From NCBI RefSeq assembly GCF_023973825.1, contig NC_090127.1, positions 744,001 to 808,000 of the forward strand: DNA of 64,000 bases, written 5' to 3'. Below the pieces are notes generated by a model. It saw nothing but the letters and a program-made list of their open reading frames with translations. It did no database searches and had not been told where the DNA came from. The translations under genes were made by a program, and so were the position numbers. This document shows positions 37,092 through 50,304 of this stretch, piece by piece (the first letter of the stretch is position 1; the number at the start of each line of letters is the position of its first letter). The stretch is from Plasmodium brasilianum (taxonomy: Eukaryota > Apicomplexa > Aconoidasida > Haemosporida > Plasmodiidae).

Positions 37092-38024
37092 ATGTTAATA
37101 AAAGAAAATGATAGCGTAATTCTGTATGTTGATGAGGACAATATAGAATTAGTAAAATTAAAAAATGATGGCATGTTAATAAATAAAAAAGGAACATTTT
37201 TACATAGAGATATAATAGGAAAGGAATATGGAAGTAAAATATATGATACGTTAGATAAAAATTTTATCTATGTGTTGAAAAGAACTCCAGAATTAATAGC
37301 TACAAGTTTAAAAAAAAAAACTCAGACTTTATATGAACATGACATATCTTTTATATGTTTATTATGTAATGCATTACCAAATAAAAAAATTGTAGAAGCT
37401 GGTACAGGCACAGGTTGTTTAACATATGCCTTAGCTAATTGCATTTTACCATATGGAACAGTTTATACATTTGAATATAATGAAGAGAGATATAATGAAG
37501 TAAAAAAGGAATTTGGAAATTTTGGAAATATAAAAAATAATATAAAATTTTATCATAAAGATATTATAAATTACAAGTTTGATGAGTTTATGCCTGATGA
37601 TATAGACTCAGTTTTTCTTGATATGCCTAATCCATGGCTATGTGTTAAAAATGTAAAAAAGATTTTAAAAGAAAGGGGAGTGTTTGTTATTTTTTTACCT
37701 TGCATTGAACAGGTTTATAAAATAAATGAAACTTTAGAAGAACATTCCTTTTGTGAAATTGTGACATACGAACTGATAAATAAATCGTGGAAAATTATTT
37801 TTAATAAAAATGAAAAAAGAATAACAACTCAAAGGAAAGATGATCTCTCGAATGGTAGTCATTTAGTTCTTCCAGACAACCCTCTCATGGATTGTGCATC
37901 TCTCATGTACCGCTTATGCCAGAGGGAGAACAAAACGCACACTGGATATTTGACCATGGCAAGGAAGCAGTTGAATGACGAGCATGAGCAAGTGGAGTTT
38001 GAATTTAAGGGGGTTATGGAGTAA
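37092..38024 (+). CDS. TRM61: tRNA (adenine(58)-N1)-methyltransferase catalytic subunit TRM61
   Basis: The product is 310 aa from a single exon. TRM61 with TRM6 makes m1A58 in the T-loop of tRNAs, using S-adenosylmethionine. The N-terminal beta-domain holds the family motif HRDIIGKEYGSKIYD. Methyltransferase motif I is VEAGTGTGCLTYALA (about 101-115), with an acidic end of the next strand in TFEYNEERYNEV. The catalytic motif is FLDMPNPW (about 174-181), and KNVKKILKERGVFVIFLPCIEQV follows. All are typical of TRMT61A. The ATG lies 50 bases after a long T run and starts the conserved domain directly. A 12-base minisatellite starts immediately after the stop codon. Confidence 0.93.
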   Translation: MLIKENDSVILYVDEDNIELVKLKNDGMLINKKGTFLHRDIIGKEYGSKIYDTLDKNFIYVLKRTPELIATSLKKKTQTLYEHDISFICLLCNALPNKKIVEAGTGTGCLTYALANCILPYGTVYTFEYNEERYNEVKKEFGNFGNIKNNIKFYHKDIINYKFDEFMPDDIDSVFLDMPNPWLCVKNVKKILKERGVFVIFLPCIEQVYKINETLEEHSFCEIVTYELINKSWKIIFNKNEKRITTQRKDDLSNGSHLVLPDNPLMDCASLMYRLCQRENKTHTGYLTMARKQLNDEHEQVEFEFKGVME

Positions 38025-39333
38025 ATAGGTAAAGTGGTAAAGAAGTGGTAAAGAAGTGGTGAAGAAGCGGTAAAGAAGTAGTAAAGAAGTGGTAAAGAAG
38101 CGGTAAAGAAGTGGTAAAGAAGTGGTAAAGAAGTGGTAAAGAAGTGGTAAAGAAGTGGTAAAGAAGCGGTAAAGAATTGAGCTGCTGTGAATAGCCAAAT
38201 GAGCTAAATTGACGGAATGAAGACTGCATATCTTACTTGAGCTACATATAAAGCGCATTTCGTATTTATTTTTCATACCCCTTTTAATAATACATTTATT
38301 TTGTGTATCCTTTTATATCTGTTAAATCGACTGGGGTAAAAGGTTAAAAATTTTTTGCCATGTTTTATATAAGTATTAACACATTTTAAGCTAACACCAC
38401 TTTTTTTTTTTTTTTTTATAATTAATTTTAAGCCAAAATGTTCTCATTTTTTAATTAATTTATGTCTAATTATTCCTTTTTTAAATTATCTATTCGCCCA
38501 TTTTTTTTTTTTTTTTTTTCATTAGTTAATTTAATTTAATTATGTACAGTTGGGCACAATTTACAATTATTTGTTTTGTGTGTATTTTGACATGTCTTTA
38601 ATTTTTAATACATCAACATTTTAATGTTTTTGTGTTTGAGGCAAACTAACAGCTCTAACAGTGTAATCATATAACTATTTGGTATTTTTTAAAAAATATT
38701 CAAGTTTATGCCGAAAGAGGAACAAGAAAAATTAAAAATTAAAAATTAAAATAAAATACAAATTTTTTTTTTGAAATAATAGCAACGAATTTTTTTGCTA
38801 ATAATATTGTGACAAATTCTATGTTTCTTTCTTTTTTGTTTTTTATCGTTACATCGAAGAAAAAATCGTTAAGCAAAAATTCCTCGACAGTATTGACATT
38901 AAAATAAATTTTTCGGCATGGATGTGTAAAAAAAGTACCCCTACAATGTACATAAAATATAAAGTATGCTCACATATACACACATATATGTTGTATATAT
39001 ATAAATATATACACATGCATACGTATGTGTGTGCAAATTTTCCTGTAAGCCCTTACAAAAATATGAAAAAACGGACCAACGCATATTTTGTTGAATGCTG
39101 ATAATTTAAAAGTATTATATGTTCACTTTTGAAAAAAGAAATAGGGTAGATGAATTTGCGATAGGCATCGAATCGTACATGGACCATCTTACGCACCCTC
39201 GACAAATGCGTCTATATGGCTTCGAACTGTATGCATGTGCACATATATAAATATATATATATATATACATGAAAACAAAACATGGATCTTATCAACGCCC
39301 ATAGATATATTTCTAGGAAGCTATTTCTTGGTG
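38025..39333. other. Convergent 3' region, TRM61 / Myb1-like gene
   Basis: Apart from the minisatellite listed next, this region is AT-rich with T runs at 38400-38420 and 38495-38520 and TATA clusters near 38960-39030. No coding sequence is seen. Confidence 0.5.
38029..38176. repeat. 12-base minisatellite, AAAGAAGTGGTA units
   Basis: About 12 copies of a 12-base unit (AAGTGGTAAAGA, some with AAGCGG) begin within 5 bases of the TRM61 stop. The unit is a multiple of three and open in several frames, so loss of the stop codon would add a Lys/Trp/Gly-type repeat to TRM61. Confidence 0.9.
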
Positions 39334-40539
39334 CTACTCATTGCCCTTCCTCGACTTGGCAAGACGGAGATACCTCCTCTTGTACGAGATTTCGTCGTTA
39401 AGGAACTTCTTGTGTTTTTCATTTTCACCAGTACTATTTTTTTTTCTTGTTTGAATTCTTTTAATATTTGAATAAAGACTTTCCATATGCTTTTTAACAT
39501 CAGACCAATTTTTATCACCAATAATAGACACCAAGATCTGTAATTGTATATCTTCTAAAGCATTAAATGCTATTCTTTCTAATTTGACTTTTTTTTCACT
39601 TGTATCATATAATTTATTTATTTTAATATATTGCTCGAAGCAACTTAATGGACTTCTATTTGTATTTAACTCCCTTGCAATAGTTTTCCATTCTCTTTCA
39701 TTATATTTTTTGCTTAATAATAATAATTTATTTAATTCTTCCTTGGACCATTTTTTTTGTTTGTCATCCTCAAAACATCCATAGTATAACCAAGTCTTCT
39801 GACACTCTCTTGCATTTTGCACGTTTTTCAAGCTATCTGCCACAAGATTCCAGAAATCTTTAGAAAACATTGCAAAACTGTTCGCATTAGTGTTTTTAGC
39901 CAAACCATTAGCTATCCTGTTTGCAGCCAAATCGTTCTCTTGCCCATTTACCGCTTTCCCTTCCTCACAATACGAATGCGCACAATCGCAATCATCCGTA
40001 ATCGTCGCTAATTTTTCCTTTTCATCAAAATACAACTTTATTTTGGTGAGTATATTTTTAGCATCCCTTTCCTCTTCTATTTCTTTTCGTTTCTGCTCTT
40101 TCACTTCATATGATAATTCTGGATCTATTAAATAATGAAGAGCATATTTTTTTGATATATTCTCTACTGTGTTAAATAAAAGATCTATGTCTTTCTTTGT
40201 CCATTCATTTTTTTTATATTCATACTTCTTACGATAATTTGAAAACATAGATTGGAATTGTAATAATTTTAAAGCATCATCATTCGAAGGAGCAAATCCT
40301 ATATCTTTGTTATAAAATAAAGACATATGCGTTCTGTTTTCTGCCTTATCCCAATTAATTCTTGTTGGTTTCTTACTTGCTAATGTTTTTATTTCATTAT
40401 ATTTTTTGTTTATATATTCATTTAACTTTTCTATATTATCCTTTGTTATACTTATTAACTTTTCTACAATGTCTAACTGAGTTTGCAATTTTCCTTCTAG
40501 TTCACTCAAATTTTCGAATTCCTCCCTTTCCCCCTCCAT
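39334..40539 (-). CDS. Myb/SANT-type DNA-binding protein (Myb1-like)
   Basis: The product is 401 aa from a single exon. After an N-terminal coiled coil (about 8-55) come SANT/Myb-like repeats: KNEWTKKDIDLLFNTVENISKKYALHY (about 110-136), FWNLVADSLKNVQNARECQKTWLYY (229-253), and the clearest one, KKWSKEELNKLLLLSKKYNEREWKTIARELNT (262-293), with spaced Trp residues and a recognition-helix segment RSPLSCFEQYIK. A weaker one follows near 330-365 (IIGDKNWSDVKKHM). The layout resembles the P. falciparum Myb1 transcription factor, which is of similar length and in a matching recalled position. Human SNAPC4/CDC5-type proteins also use such repeats, so the target class is not fixed by sequence. Confidence 0.85.
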   Translation of the reverse strand: MEGEREEFENLSELEGKLQTQLDIVEKLISITKDNIEKLNEYINKKYNEIKTLASKKPTRINWDKAENRTHMSLFYNKDIGFAPSNDDALKLLQFQSMFSNYRKKYEYKKNEWTKKDIDLLFNTVENISKKYALHYLIDPELSYEVKEQKRKEIEEERDAKNILTKIKLYFDEKEKLATITDDCDCAHSYCEEGKAVNGQENDLAANRIANGLAKNTNANSFAMFSKDFWNLVADSLKNVQNARECQKTWLYYGCFEDDKQKKWSKEELNKLLLLSKKYNEREWKTIARELNTNRSPLSCFEQYIKINKLYDTSEKKVKLERIAFNALEDIQLQILVSIIGDKNWSDVKKHMESLYSNIKRIQTRKKNSTGENEKHKKFLNDEISYKRRYLRLAKSRKGNE

Positions 40540-41981
40540 TGGTTTTACTTATACACACGTATCAACCAGTTTAGCAGTGCGCCTCTGTGCATGCACACAT
40601 ATACCAATGTGAATATATATACATCTACGTGTATGTACATATCTCCGCAGTAATCTAGCGCGTCAAAAAAATGCAGCTTATATGTAACGTATCAACGTTA
40701 AGTCTCGTGCAGAGTCAGTATGTTCACCTTTATACACGCACACAGAACGTTCCATGTGTTTGTAAAAAATATGATAAAGGGGAATAACTAAAACTTTTCT
40801 TTGTACTTTTTAAAACGTTTGCCACAGTCATCACTAGGGTTGTACCTACAACTGATCGTACGTACAATGAGGAAAATGGTGCGACAACCAAAAGGAAAGA
40901 ATATAAACAATTTTGCACTAAGATAAGATCAGTTCCTATCACAAAATACACACGTATACATAATATATATATATATATATATATATGCAATTGCTATATT
41001 CGTCTCGATTAGTCTGTTAGTAAACCAAAAAAAGGGTAATAAGATAAATACATTGTTTTATCATCTTAATGACTACAAAGGGGAATTTTTTACATGCTTA
41101 AAAAAAGGTCATATTGGAGAAGAGAAGATGTAAGATGTCGTTTTTCTTTCCTTTTTTAATACTTATTCCACTTCCTACATTTCCTATTTTTCCTCACTTC
41201 TCATTAAAAAATTGTGATTCATTTAATTCATTTCATTTGTACGTTTTTTTATTTATTTTTTTATTTTAAACTTTATAATAATACGCAGAATGAAGTGAAA
41301 TTTAGCCGGATAATAATACTCAAGCCATCGTGCAAATATTATTTGCGCTCACGAAATGATTTTTAGTTAACATTCATTTTATTCCATTTTACACCTCCTC
41401 TAGCAGCTTAACATCGCTTCAAACTGCTTTGTTAGATTATTTTATTTTTTTCCAACTAAAGCGCGCTTCTACAAGTTTGCAATTACGTATTCAGCAAGTT
41501 TTTTTAACGATTTTGTTATGGTACTCTATTTTATTATATTTAATTTTTTTATACACCTTTCTTTTTTTTATTTTTAATTTATTGTTTATTCCATATTTAT
41601 GCGAAAATTTTGTTTCCTTCCCTCGCGAAATGCACAAAGGGTTTCTATAGGAATATGAACAGAAAAATGCATACGAGATATATAGCACTAATTTTTGAGA
41701 TTAAAAATGAGTCATAAAATGCCTGTTCAGAAAAACTAAAAAAAATTGAACATTTAAGCGTTTGAATGTTTTATTTATTGATTATACATGTTCTGTACAA
41801 TTATATAACACAAGAGTTACAAATTATTAGCATAAATAGAAGAACTTTTTTTTTTTTTTTGGGTTTTATTATATACAGTTTGAACGTTTTGCAAACAAAA
41901 AATGAGCTAATCGTTACAGGGGATCTTTAACAAATATTTTTGGCAATCCTTAATGTAAACCTTTTCTGGCTGTCATTTCAG
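40540..41981. other. Divergent region upstream of the Myb1-like gene
   Basis: This stretch has TATATG clusters, a TA run at 40962-40984, T-rich blocks (41240-41270, 41560-41580, 41848-41862) and several short open frames with no protein-like composition. Confidence 0.5.
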
Positions 41982-42170
41982 CAAAATTATGGCGATCCTT
42001 TTAGCAATATTTTTTTTGAAGTTGCTTTATATCAGTCCTTTTTTCCCATCTTAAGAGTTAATGGTAAGATACAACACAAATATATTATGAAACATTTTTA
42101 TAACATGCGTATACATTATTATGTATTAATAAATATCTATATATATATACATACAAGTATTATATTAAGG

Positions 42171-42205
<35 letters not shown>

Positions 42206-43490
42206 ATGTAGTATATTTATGTACATTTCCATATAACGTTTGACATTTTTTTCTCCTTATAACGTCGAATTGCTTTTTTTAAGTACAAAATTTTTTTTTT
42301 TTTTTTATAATTTAAAGTAATTCTTTTTCATTTTTTGTTATAATATCCCTTCAACGTAAAATTAATCTTTTATTGCTGTGTTGACTATTTGTACATTTAC
42401 ATGTACAAATGCGTAAATGTATATCTACGTGAATATATATATATGTAAATGCATAAATACATAAATGTACATATACGTAAATGCTCTAACATATTTATGT
42501 AAACAGAAAAAGGTAAAACAAAATAATCGACATATTCCCTTGTGTTATAATTTATTTATATGTATACTAGTATTAATATATATATACATATACATTTATT
42601 TGTATATATATGTATTATGCGTATATGTATGTATGAAATTTTGTAGGCCATTTGTTAAATGTAAAAAAACCCATTTTGAATAACTGCCTCATAAGTTCAT
42701 TTTATTTATAACATTTGAATTTATTACATCACATAAACTTACATACATGTATACATAATTATATACATATACAAATATATATACATATATATATACAAAT
42801 ATATATACAAATATATATACAAATATATATACAAATATATATACATATATATATACAAATATATATACAAATATATATACATATATATATACATATATGT
42901 TACATGACGCGTATTATTTTATATTGTAATCTTTAAAAATTTGAATGGCAGCTTAAAAAAAAGAGAGTGGGGAAAATGTACATTGTATTACAATAAATTT
43001 TTATTTTATCTTATCCCATTTCCACATTTTTCTTTTATTCCAAATTTAATGGCTATTTTTATGTAAACCCTTAATTCTTTAACGTTCATGTGATTACGTC
43101 CATACATACGTACATAAACACATACATAACTCCATATGTACATAAACACATACATATCTCCATACGTACATAAACACATACATATCTCCATACGTACATA
43201 AACACATACATATCTCCATACGTACATAAACACATACATATCTCCATACGTACATATGCATAAATGTGCGCATGTTTAAAGTGTAGTACGAAACGAAAAT
43301 AAAAGTGTGAAATAGTAATAATAAAATAAACATACAAGTATGCAAATAAATGAACTCACAAGAATGAAAAATAAAGAAGTTAATTTATGCCGATATTGTA
43401 AAATTTTATAGGTGCCAAAACTCGTTCGAACGAATTACCAATTTAAGGTAATATATAAGCATCGCAGAATAGAAGAGTGCATGTACGTTC

Positions 43491-43567
<77 letters not shown>

Positions 43568-43862
43568 AATACACTTGTATATGTGCCTACATACATATAT
43601 AGTTATAGGCATACCACAACAAACACTACATATATAGTGAAATAATCGTTGTATATATAGCTCAGTAAGCACTACTTACATAACTGACTAAAATACAGAT
43701 TGCATAAAACGACCAATTCCCTTCCTCCACAAGCGTTCAATACTTAGCGAGTACCAATCCCCGCTCAATCCGCAGGCATGCCTCTGGCACTACTCACCCG
43801 CGCCTCTATTCCTCGCACATTTTAAAAGAAAAAAAAAATATAAAAATAATAATATAAAATAA
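41982..43862 (+). CDS. Candidate spliced transcript upstream of exportin-T
   Basis: Four exon-like islands with good splice sites join in phase: 41982-42063 (after TCATTTCAG, donor [23 protein letters not shown]), 42647-42660 (after TTTGTAG, donor GTAAAA), 43412-43447 (after TTTTATAG, donor [17 protein letters not shown]) and 43776-43862 (after CCGCAG, ending TAA). No initiating exon was found. The last island ends only 84 bases before the exportin-T ATG, so these may be spliced 5' leader exons of that gene rather than a separate gene. Confidence 0.28.
42770..42897. repeat. ATATATATACAA tandem repeat
   Basis: About ten copies of a 12-base unit ACAAATATATAT, some with ACATATATATAT, are present. 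All frames read as Ile/Tyr/Gln/His peptides. Confidence 0.85.
43105..43260. repeat. 28-base minisatellite, TACATATCTCCATACGTACA units
   Basis: About five copies of a 28-base unit (CATACATATCTCCATACGTACATAAACA) are nearly identical. Because 28 is not a multiple of three, minus frames read the same peptide in rotation (Met-Tyr-Val-Cys types). Confidence 0.88.
43497..43560. repeat. (TA)n microsatellite, about 64 bases
   Basis: This is an uninterrupted TA run and the longest in the window. It lies about 390 bases upstream of the exportin-T ATG. Confidence 0.95.
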
Positions 43863-43946
43863 AATAATAAGGTAGAATAGAGTAAAATAATAAGGTAAAA
43901 TAATAGAATAAAATAATAAGGTAAAATAATAGAATAAACTAAAATA

Positions 43947-46900
43947 ATGGACGAGCTGGAAGTAGCAATTTTATGCTTGTATGGAAACGAAAATGAGCAG
44001 ATCAGCAAAAATGATGCGCAGAAATTTTGTGAGAATTTTCAAAACACTATGGATAGTTGGAAATACTGCATTAACAAGCTTGTTGAGTCAGATAAATTAG
44101 AAATAAAATTTTATTGCGTTCATGTATTAATTGATAAATTGTCCATATTGAAAATAGATGATTTGATATATATAAAAAATTCCTTATATAATTATTTAGA
44201 AAAAAAGTATATTACAGTGAATGAAGATATATGTGTGGTAAACAAAATAGTGCAGTTGTATGTATCATTGATAGAAGTATTATATCCTAACAATATGAAT
44301 GATGCATTCAAATTTTTACTAAATTTAATTATGATAAATAATGATATGAGAATAAAAAATTTATATATAACTTTTTTTTTAAAAATAATGAATATGATTG
44401 ATGCAGATTATATTGACAATATGTACTCCAAAAAAAATATACAAGTAACAACACATTTGAAAGAAGCAATAAAAAATAATGATTTGCCAATAATTATTGA
44501 ATGTTTTTATTTTATAATGAATTTAAATATTGAGAGTCAGAGTAGTCTTAGTATTTTTACTTTATCCAAATATATAACCTGGATTGATATAAATTATGTT
44601 GTAAATGATAAAATTCTTGGTTTTATATATCAGGGATTAAATTCGATGAACACTATAACTGAAGCGAGTTATTGCTTCTTAACTGCGTTAATTCGTAAGG
44701 GTATGAGTGCAGTTAATAAAATACAATTTATTGAAAATGTAAATATTATTTATATACTTGAAAATGTACCTAAAACTACTGAGTTGTCTTTTGATATAAA
44801 CAAAAATATTATGTTAAAAAGAGGAGAGCTGATTAACTACTTATGTTTAGAGTTAACGGAATCCATATATGAAATTACCAAATTGAAAGATTATAATATG
44901 AACATATTAAAATATAATGAAATATGTGATAAGGCAAATAATATGATATTTTTAGTTTTACCACATGCTCTGAATATATTTGCTGTGGATAATTTTTACA
45001 TAGCTAGTACAGTAGAAAAGTTTTTCAGTTTGTTTTTTACAAAATTTAAAAGTATTGTAGATTTACCTTCATCTACTCTTACAATCAATAATTCTATTTC
45101 ATCAGATAAAACAAATAATATTAATATGAATATAAATACTTATAAAATACCCGTCTCAAAGTTAAACGTATTTATTAATACCCTTATTTGTACTACTGTA
45201 AATAAATTTGAATTTCCATTATATATTAACGAAGATTATGATGAAGAGGATGAAGACTTTATAGCATTTAACACATTTAGAGGAAATATGGAAAAACTAT
45301 TTCAACGATTAATATTATTCGATAAGTTAAAAGCCATCGAAATTATTAAGAATGCTATTATTTACATTAATCAAAATTTTGATAACCTTAAATGGAACAG
45401 TATTGAATCCAATTTATATGCCTTCTATATCACAACGTCCATTTATACAGATTATAAAAGCAGTGCATCTAGTCTGAGCGCAAATTCTAATACTAGCGCA
45501 GTTAATAGTACAAATACTGCTAATCATAGTAATAGTAATACGGCTGATTATACTTCTAACACCGTTAACCACAATGGTATTAAGAACGCCGTAATAGCAG
45601 CGAACAGCACGAGTAAAAACCATATGGACAGCTTCAAGCAACAAAAAGAGTTAGCAGGTCTAACGGCAGATTATAACAAACTACTCTTTGATTGTTTAAT
45701 GGAGTTACTGAAAAACAGAAAAATTGTAAATTGTAGTAATCATCTTATCAATATCAATTTGATGGAAATATTTCAAAGACTAAATTTATTTTTTCTTAAA
45801 AATCCTGAGTATATAGAATATTCTCTGCATGTATTTATAACTAACGGTATTAGGAGTAATAAAAATAAAGTAGTAAAAAGGGCTGTTCATATTTTCAAGA
45901 AATTTTTAAAAACTAATTCGTCTGTTATATCTAAATATATTAAAGAAATACTACATATGTTGGAACCTTTTTTAGAAATTCCATCAGTACAACAAAAAAT
46001 AAACAAAGGGAATAATACGAATAACACGAATACCACAAATAATACTAATAACACGAATAATACGAATAACATAAATAGAAGCATGCTAGATAATAACATA
46101 TCTTTAGATGATGATACCATTAAATCCATTTATAATTACATTTATTCGGATAAAAATTATACATACGAGGATCAGATAGACATATACGAAACTGCAGGCC
46201 TATTGTTATTGCACTATGATTTCTCGAGGATTAAAAAAGCTTCAAGGAGTGAAAAATCTCATCAGCAGCAGAGCACAATCGTGGGTAATGTTAGTATTAG
46301 TGGTAATCTTAGTAGTGATGGTTTAGGTGCAAACATAGGTAATGCAGACACTAATAGTGTGTACACTGACGTATGCACGGATTTGAATACCCGAAATGAA
46401 AAAATGAACGAAGAGCTAATACCGAATTATAAGGATAGAATATTTTTTTTCAACGGTATTTTGAAGAAATTAGTAGAAAACTTGGCTACAATTAAGAATC
46501 TGTTTTTAAATTCATCAAGAACACAACATGATAATTTATGCTTAAGTTTTACATGTAGTGTCGTTATTAGATGTATTGGTGCCTTATGCAAAAATGTAAA
46601 TATTAATATGACAGATCCGTTAATAAATGATTTGGACAATACTTTAGGTATGATTATAAGTGAATCTTTAGAATTGTTTTATAATAATTATATTGTTAGA
46701 GACTCAGTGTTGTTTACTTATAGAATTCTTTCTAACTTATTTAAAGAATTATCTCTAAATTATACTATTAAAATTTTACCATATTTTTATAACATATCGT
46801 ATAATATTATAATGACAAAAATGGAGAAATCTGGTATTCGTACTGTTCCAGGTAGTAGTAATAATAGTGATAGTGCTAGTGGAATACCTCCTGGTAGAGC

Positions 46901-48374
46901 ACAAAATGATAACTCGTTTTCATTCGATATGATTACACCTACGTCATATCAAATGGTAAGTAGGGGCACAACAAATGAAGGAACTAAGTTCTCTAGCTTA
47001 TATCAAGAGGAATTGAAATATTTATATAATGAATTGAATGAATTAAGTATATTAGTTTGCCATCTCATATCAACATATAAAGAGAAGTCGTTTGACACTT
47101 TTGTTAAACCATATATACATAACATTACACAGATTCATATAAATGTATGGAAATGTATTAATGTACAATCAGTTGAAATGCAGAGAGAACAGAATTCAGT
47201 ATTATCCCCCTTATTACTAATACTTTATAATATTTCTTTGAATATACCATCATCTATTCATAATTTTATCTCATTTAAAAATATTGCTTTAAATCATAAA
47301 CACTTTTGTGAGTTATTTTCGAATGACGAGATTATGAAAACAAACATTTCAGATGCCATTACTAGTATATTACTTATATCTTTAAATTACAAAAACACCA
47401 ATGATTTGAATATTTGTTTTTACTCTGCTCAAACGGTTTCTAACATGCTCAACAATGCCGCATGCATGGCCAACGCAAATGAGGTAATGAGCGCGGAGGG
47501 AACGGAAAAAATGGAGACCACCAAAATATGTGTACATTTTTTCTTTTTTCTAATGGATTTGAAAAATGGCTGATTTTCCAATTAGCCATTTATCCAGTTA
47601 TCCATTTAATGAATTTCCCCATTAGCTACAATTTGAGAGTGCCCCTTTTTGTTTAATTTTTTTTAACCTATTATTCTTTCCACTTTGTTTTATATATATA
47701 TATATATATATTTTTTTTATTTTATTTTTATAATGTGCTACAGATACTGAGTAAATATCCCTTAATACAAATCATAGACACTCTGTGTGTTACTCTCAAA
47801 TCACTTGATTACTCGGATCCGAAGAATAAGAAGGTAACTACTCAGATTTGTACGTGTTTGTGTCGATCTGCATACATATAAGCATATAATAACTACATAC
47901 CTGTGTGTGCATTTTCTTTCCCATGTTCATGTTCCCATATAGAGTTAACTTCCTTTTGTTTGATATTTGCAGATAATTCAAGAAGTTTTAAATATATTTC
48001 GACTATTTTGTGGGTTTAAAGTGAATGCAAATTGCTTACCAAACAAAATTACGCAGAATTCACAAATATGCTTACATAATTCCCTGCTGGAAGTCTTTAA
48101 AAACAATCGTAATGATATTGGAGTTTTATTTCAAGTAAGATAAAAACGTTTATTAGTCATATTTTTTTTTTTTCTTTTCCCTTTTTTCATTGTACCCCCA
48201 GCATGTGTACAAAAATATACATATACGTACTTACGGACACATATATGCTAGTACACACTCCACGTTTCTGAGAACGTAGATATATATTTAAACAACTTTT
48301 TTCTCCACGTGCAGGCTATCAACGCGAACAATCAACAACAATTTAGGCAAATTTTGTCAAATCTAGTTATATGA
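43947..48374 (+). CDS. XPOT: Exportin-T (tRNA export receptor), four exons
   Basis: The product is 1282 aa. Exons are 43947-47483, 47744-47833, 47973-48134 and 48315-48374, all joined in phase 0 with GTAATG, GTAACT and GTAAGA donors. Exportin-T/Los1 is an importin-beta-type HEAT-repeat receptor that carries mature tRNA out of the nucleus with RanGTP. The N-terminus (MDELEVAILCLYG, then CENFQNTMDSWKYCINKL and KFYCVHVLIDKL) matches the exportin-T CRIME/importin-N start, where human XPOT has a similar DAWQVC...KFFCFQVLEHQV pattern. The rest is a long run of amphipathic helix pairs interrupted by Asn/Thr/Ser-rich inserts (about 515-560, a NTNNTN repeat at about 690-715, and 755-800). Its length exceeds human XPOT (962 aa) mainly because of these inserts. 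The last three exons complete the C-terminal helices and end QILSNLVI. Confidence 0.9.
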
Positions 48375-48884
48375 CGAACAAGATAAAAGAAAATAAAAAA
48401 ATAGAAAGACAAAAAAATAAAATGGAATAAAACGAAATGAGAAAAACAAATGACAAAACAAGACAATACATGAAAAAAAAGGCCAGGTAATATACAGTAT
48501 ATAAAATGGAAAGAATTATAAAAGAGCAGTGTTGACAAAATTACAAAATTATTATTTCATTATATACTACCTGACCTGTTCATGCAAAAAAATTTTTTTT
48601 TTTATTTTTTTTTTTAAATAATAATAAAAGAAAAAATTAAAACGAATTTGTGTATATTTTCACAGTTGTTTGGTAAATAACTTAAAATAATTATTCAAAA
48701 ATTTTTAAACTTTTATATATGTATATAATATATCCCATATTTTGTTTTTACATCCAGTACTATAATCCCATTTTTTTATTCAACGTTTATATTCCTTTTT
48801 TTTTTTTTTTTTTCTTTTTCTCCATATTTTCCACCATTTTATCTCTTTGTTTCATCTTTCATTACAGTTATATATCCGAATATT
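48375..48884. other. Convergent 3' region, exportin-T / GSK3-like kinase
   Basis: This spacer of about 0.5 kb lies between two tail-to-tail genes. It is A-rich on the left and T-rich on the right and has no coding potential that I can support. Confidence 0.5.
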
Positions 48885-50249
48885 TTATACACGAAATGTA
48901 GAAAAGTAAGGGTTACTCAAAACATCATCAATTTTTAATCGCTCATTTGGACACCTTAAAATTAAAAAGAAATTATATGTAAAAAAAAAATATATTATAT
49001 GAATGTAAAGGGGAAAAGAGTAAGTAAATTATATACAATATTGAACTATTACTATGTAGTTGATAAGACATGTACACGAATGAGCACATGTAGGTGTATG
49101 TACGTATATAGGTACATATAAGCATACATATGTATATATATCTACGCATAGACGGTCATATATATCTGCAAGCGTAACACAACACGAAATAACATTTACA
49201 AAAGGAAGCGCATATTATTTTTAACCATTTTAAAAGTCCGTCTATGATATTAATTAGCTCCTTTTCACTGTAAATATTTATTTTGCAAAACATAATAATT
49301 TTAACATGTCCATTACTTATATTTAAAAACAGAAATATAGATTTTGCACGAATAACTAGGTGTTTATAAGAGATGAAAAGACAGGGAATCTGCCTTTCCG
49401 CTTTCGCTGTTTTGTTTTTTATTCTTTTATTCTTTGTTTCTTCCTTCTTTTGTTCTTTTGTTCCTTCGTTCTTTTGTTCTTTTGTTCTTTTGTTCTTTTG
49501 TTATTTTGTTCTTTTTTTCTTCTTTTCTTTTTTTTTTTTTTTTCAATATTTTGCCATGACGTAACATACATCAAATAATCCACGTGTGCAATATTGAATA
49601 TCTTAATTTTTATGTTAATAAAAAATTAATTTTCTTGAAATATTTTTCTAGTTTCATGCTTATCTGTTATTCTAACCCATTTCCCAAAACATCTCCTAAA
49701 ATACTAGTCCATGATAAGGGCTCAATATTTAATTCACATAACTCCTTTATAAGCAATTTCTTAATTTTAAAAAAGAAAAAAAGATAAAGAAATAAAAAAG
49801 TTTTCTCATCTTTTAAATGGATATATATAACAACTGTTTGACGTTATTTATAAAAATAGTACACTCTTTTTGGTACATATTTTTAGTACATTTTTTTTAC
49901 TGGTGCTATCTTTTATGTTCTCGTAGAAACTCCTTAATAAAAAAAAAAAAAAAAAAAAAAAAAGATTACAAAAAATTAAAAAATACAACTCCTTCATTTC
50001 TATGCTATTCATTTTTACAGTGCTTCTTTAAATGTACGTTGCGTATTTCATACATTTTAGGGGATCCTAAAACTTCGATTAAATTTATTATTTGTGAGCA
50101 TTCTTCTGAAAATCTTTGGGCAAAAAATTAAAGAAAAACCAAAAAAAAAAATCGAATTCAATCTCATTTGTTCTCATATCTCATATGTGTTAAAAGGAAA
50201 TTTATCCATGTATACACATACATTATTTTATATATAAATATAAATATAA

Positions 50250-50304
<55 letters not shown>

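Noticed and set aside
42770..43260. CRISPR-like regular repeats
   Set aside because: The units are contiguous tandem copies without unique spacers, and the genome is eukaryotic.
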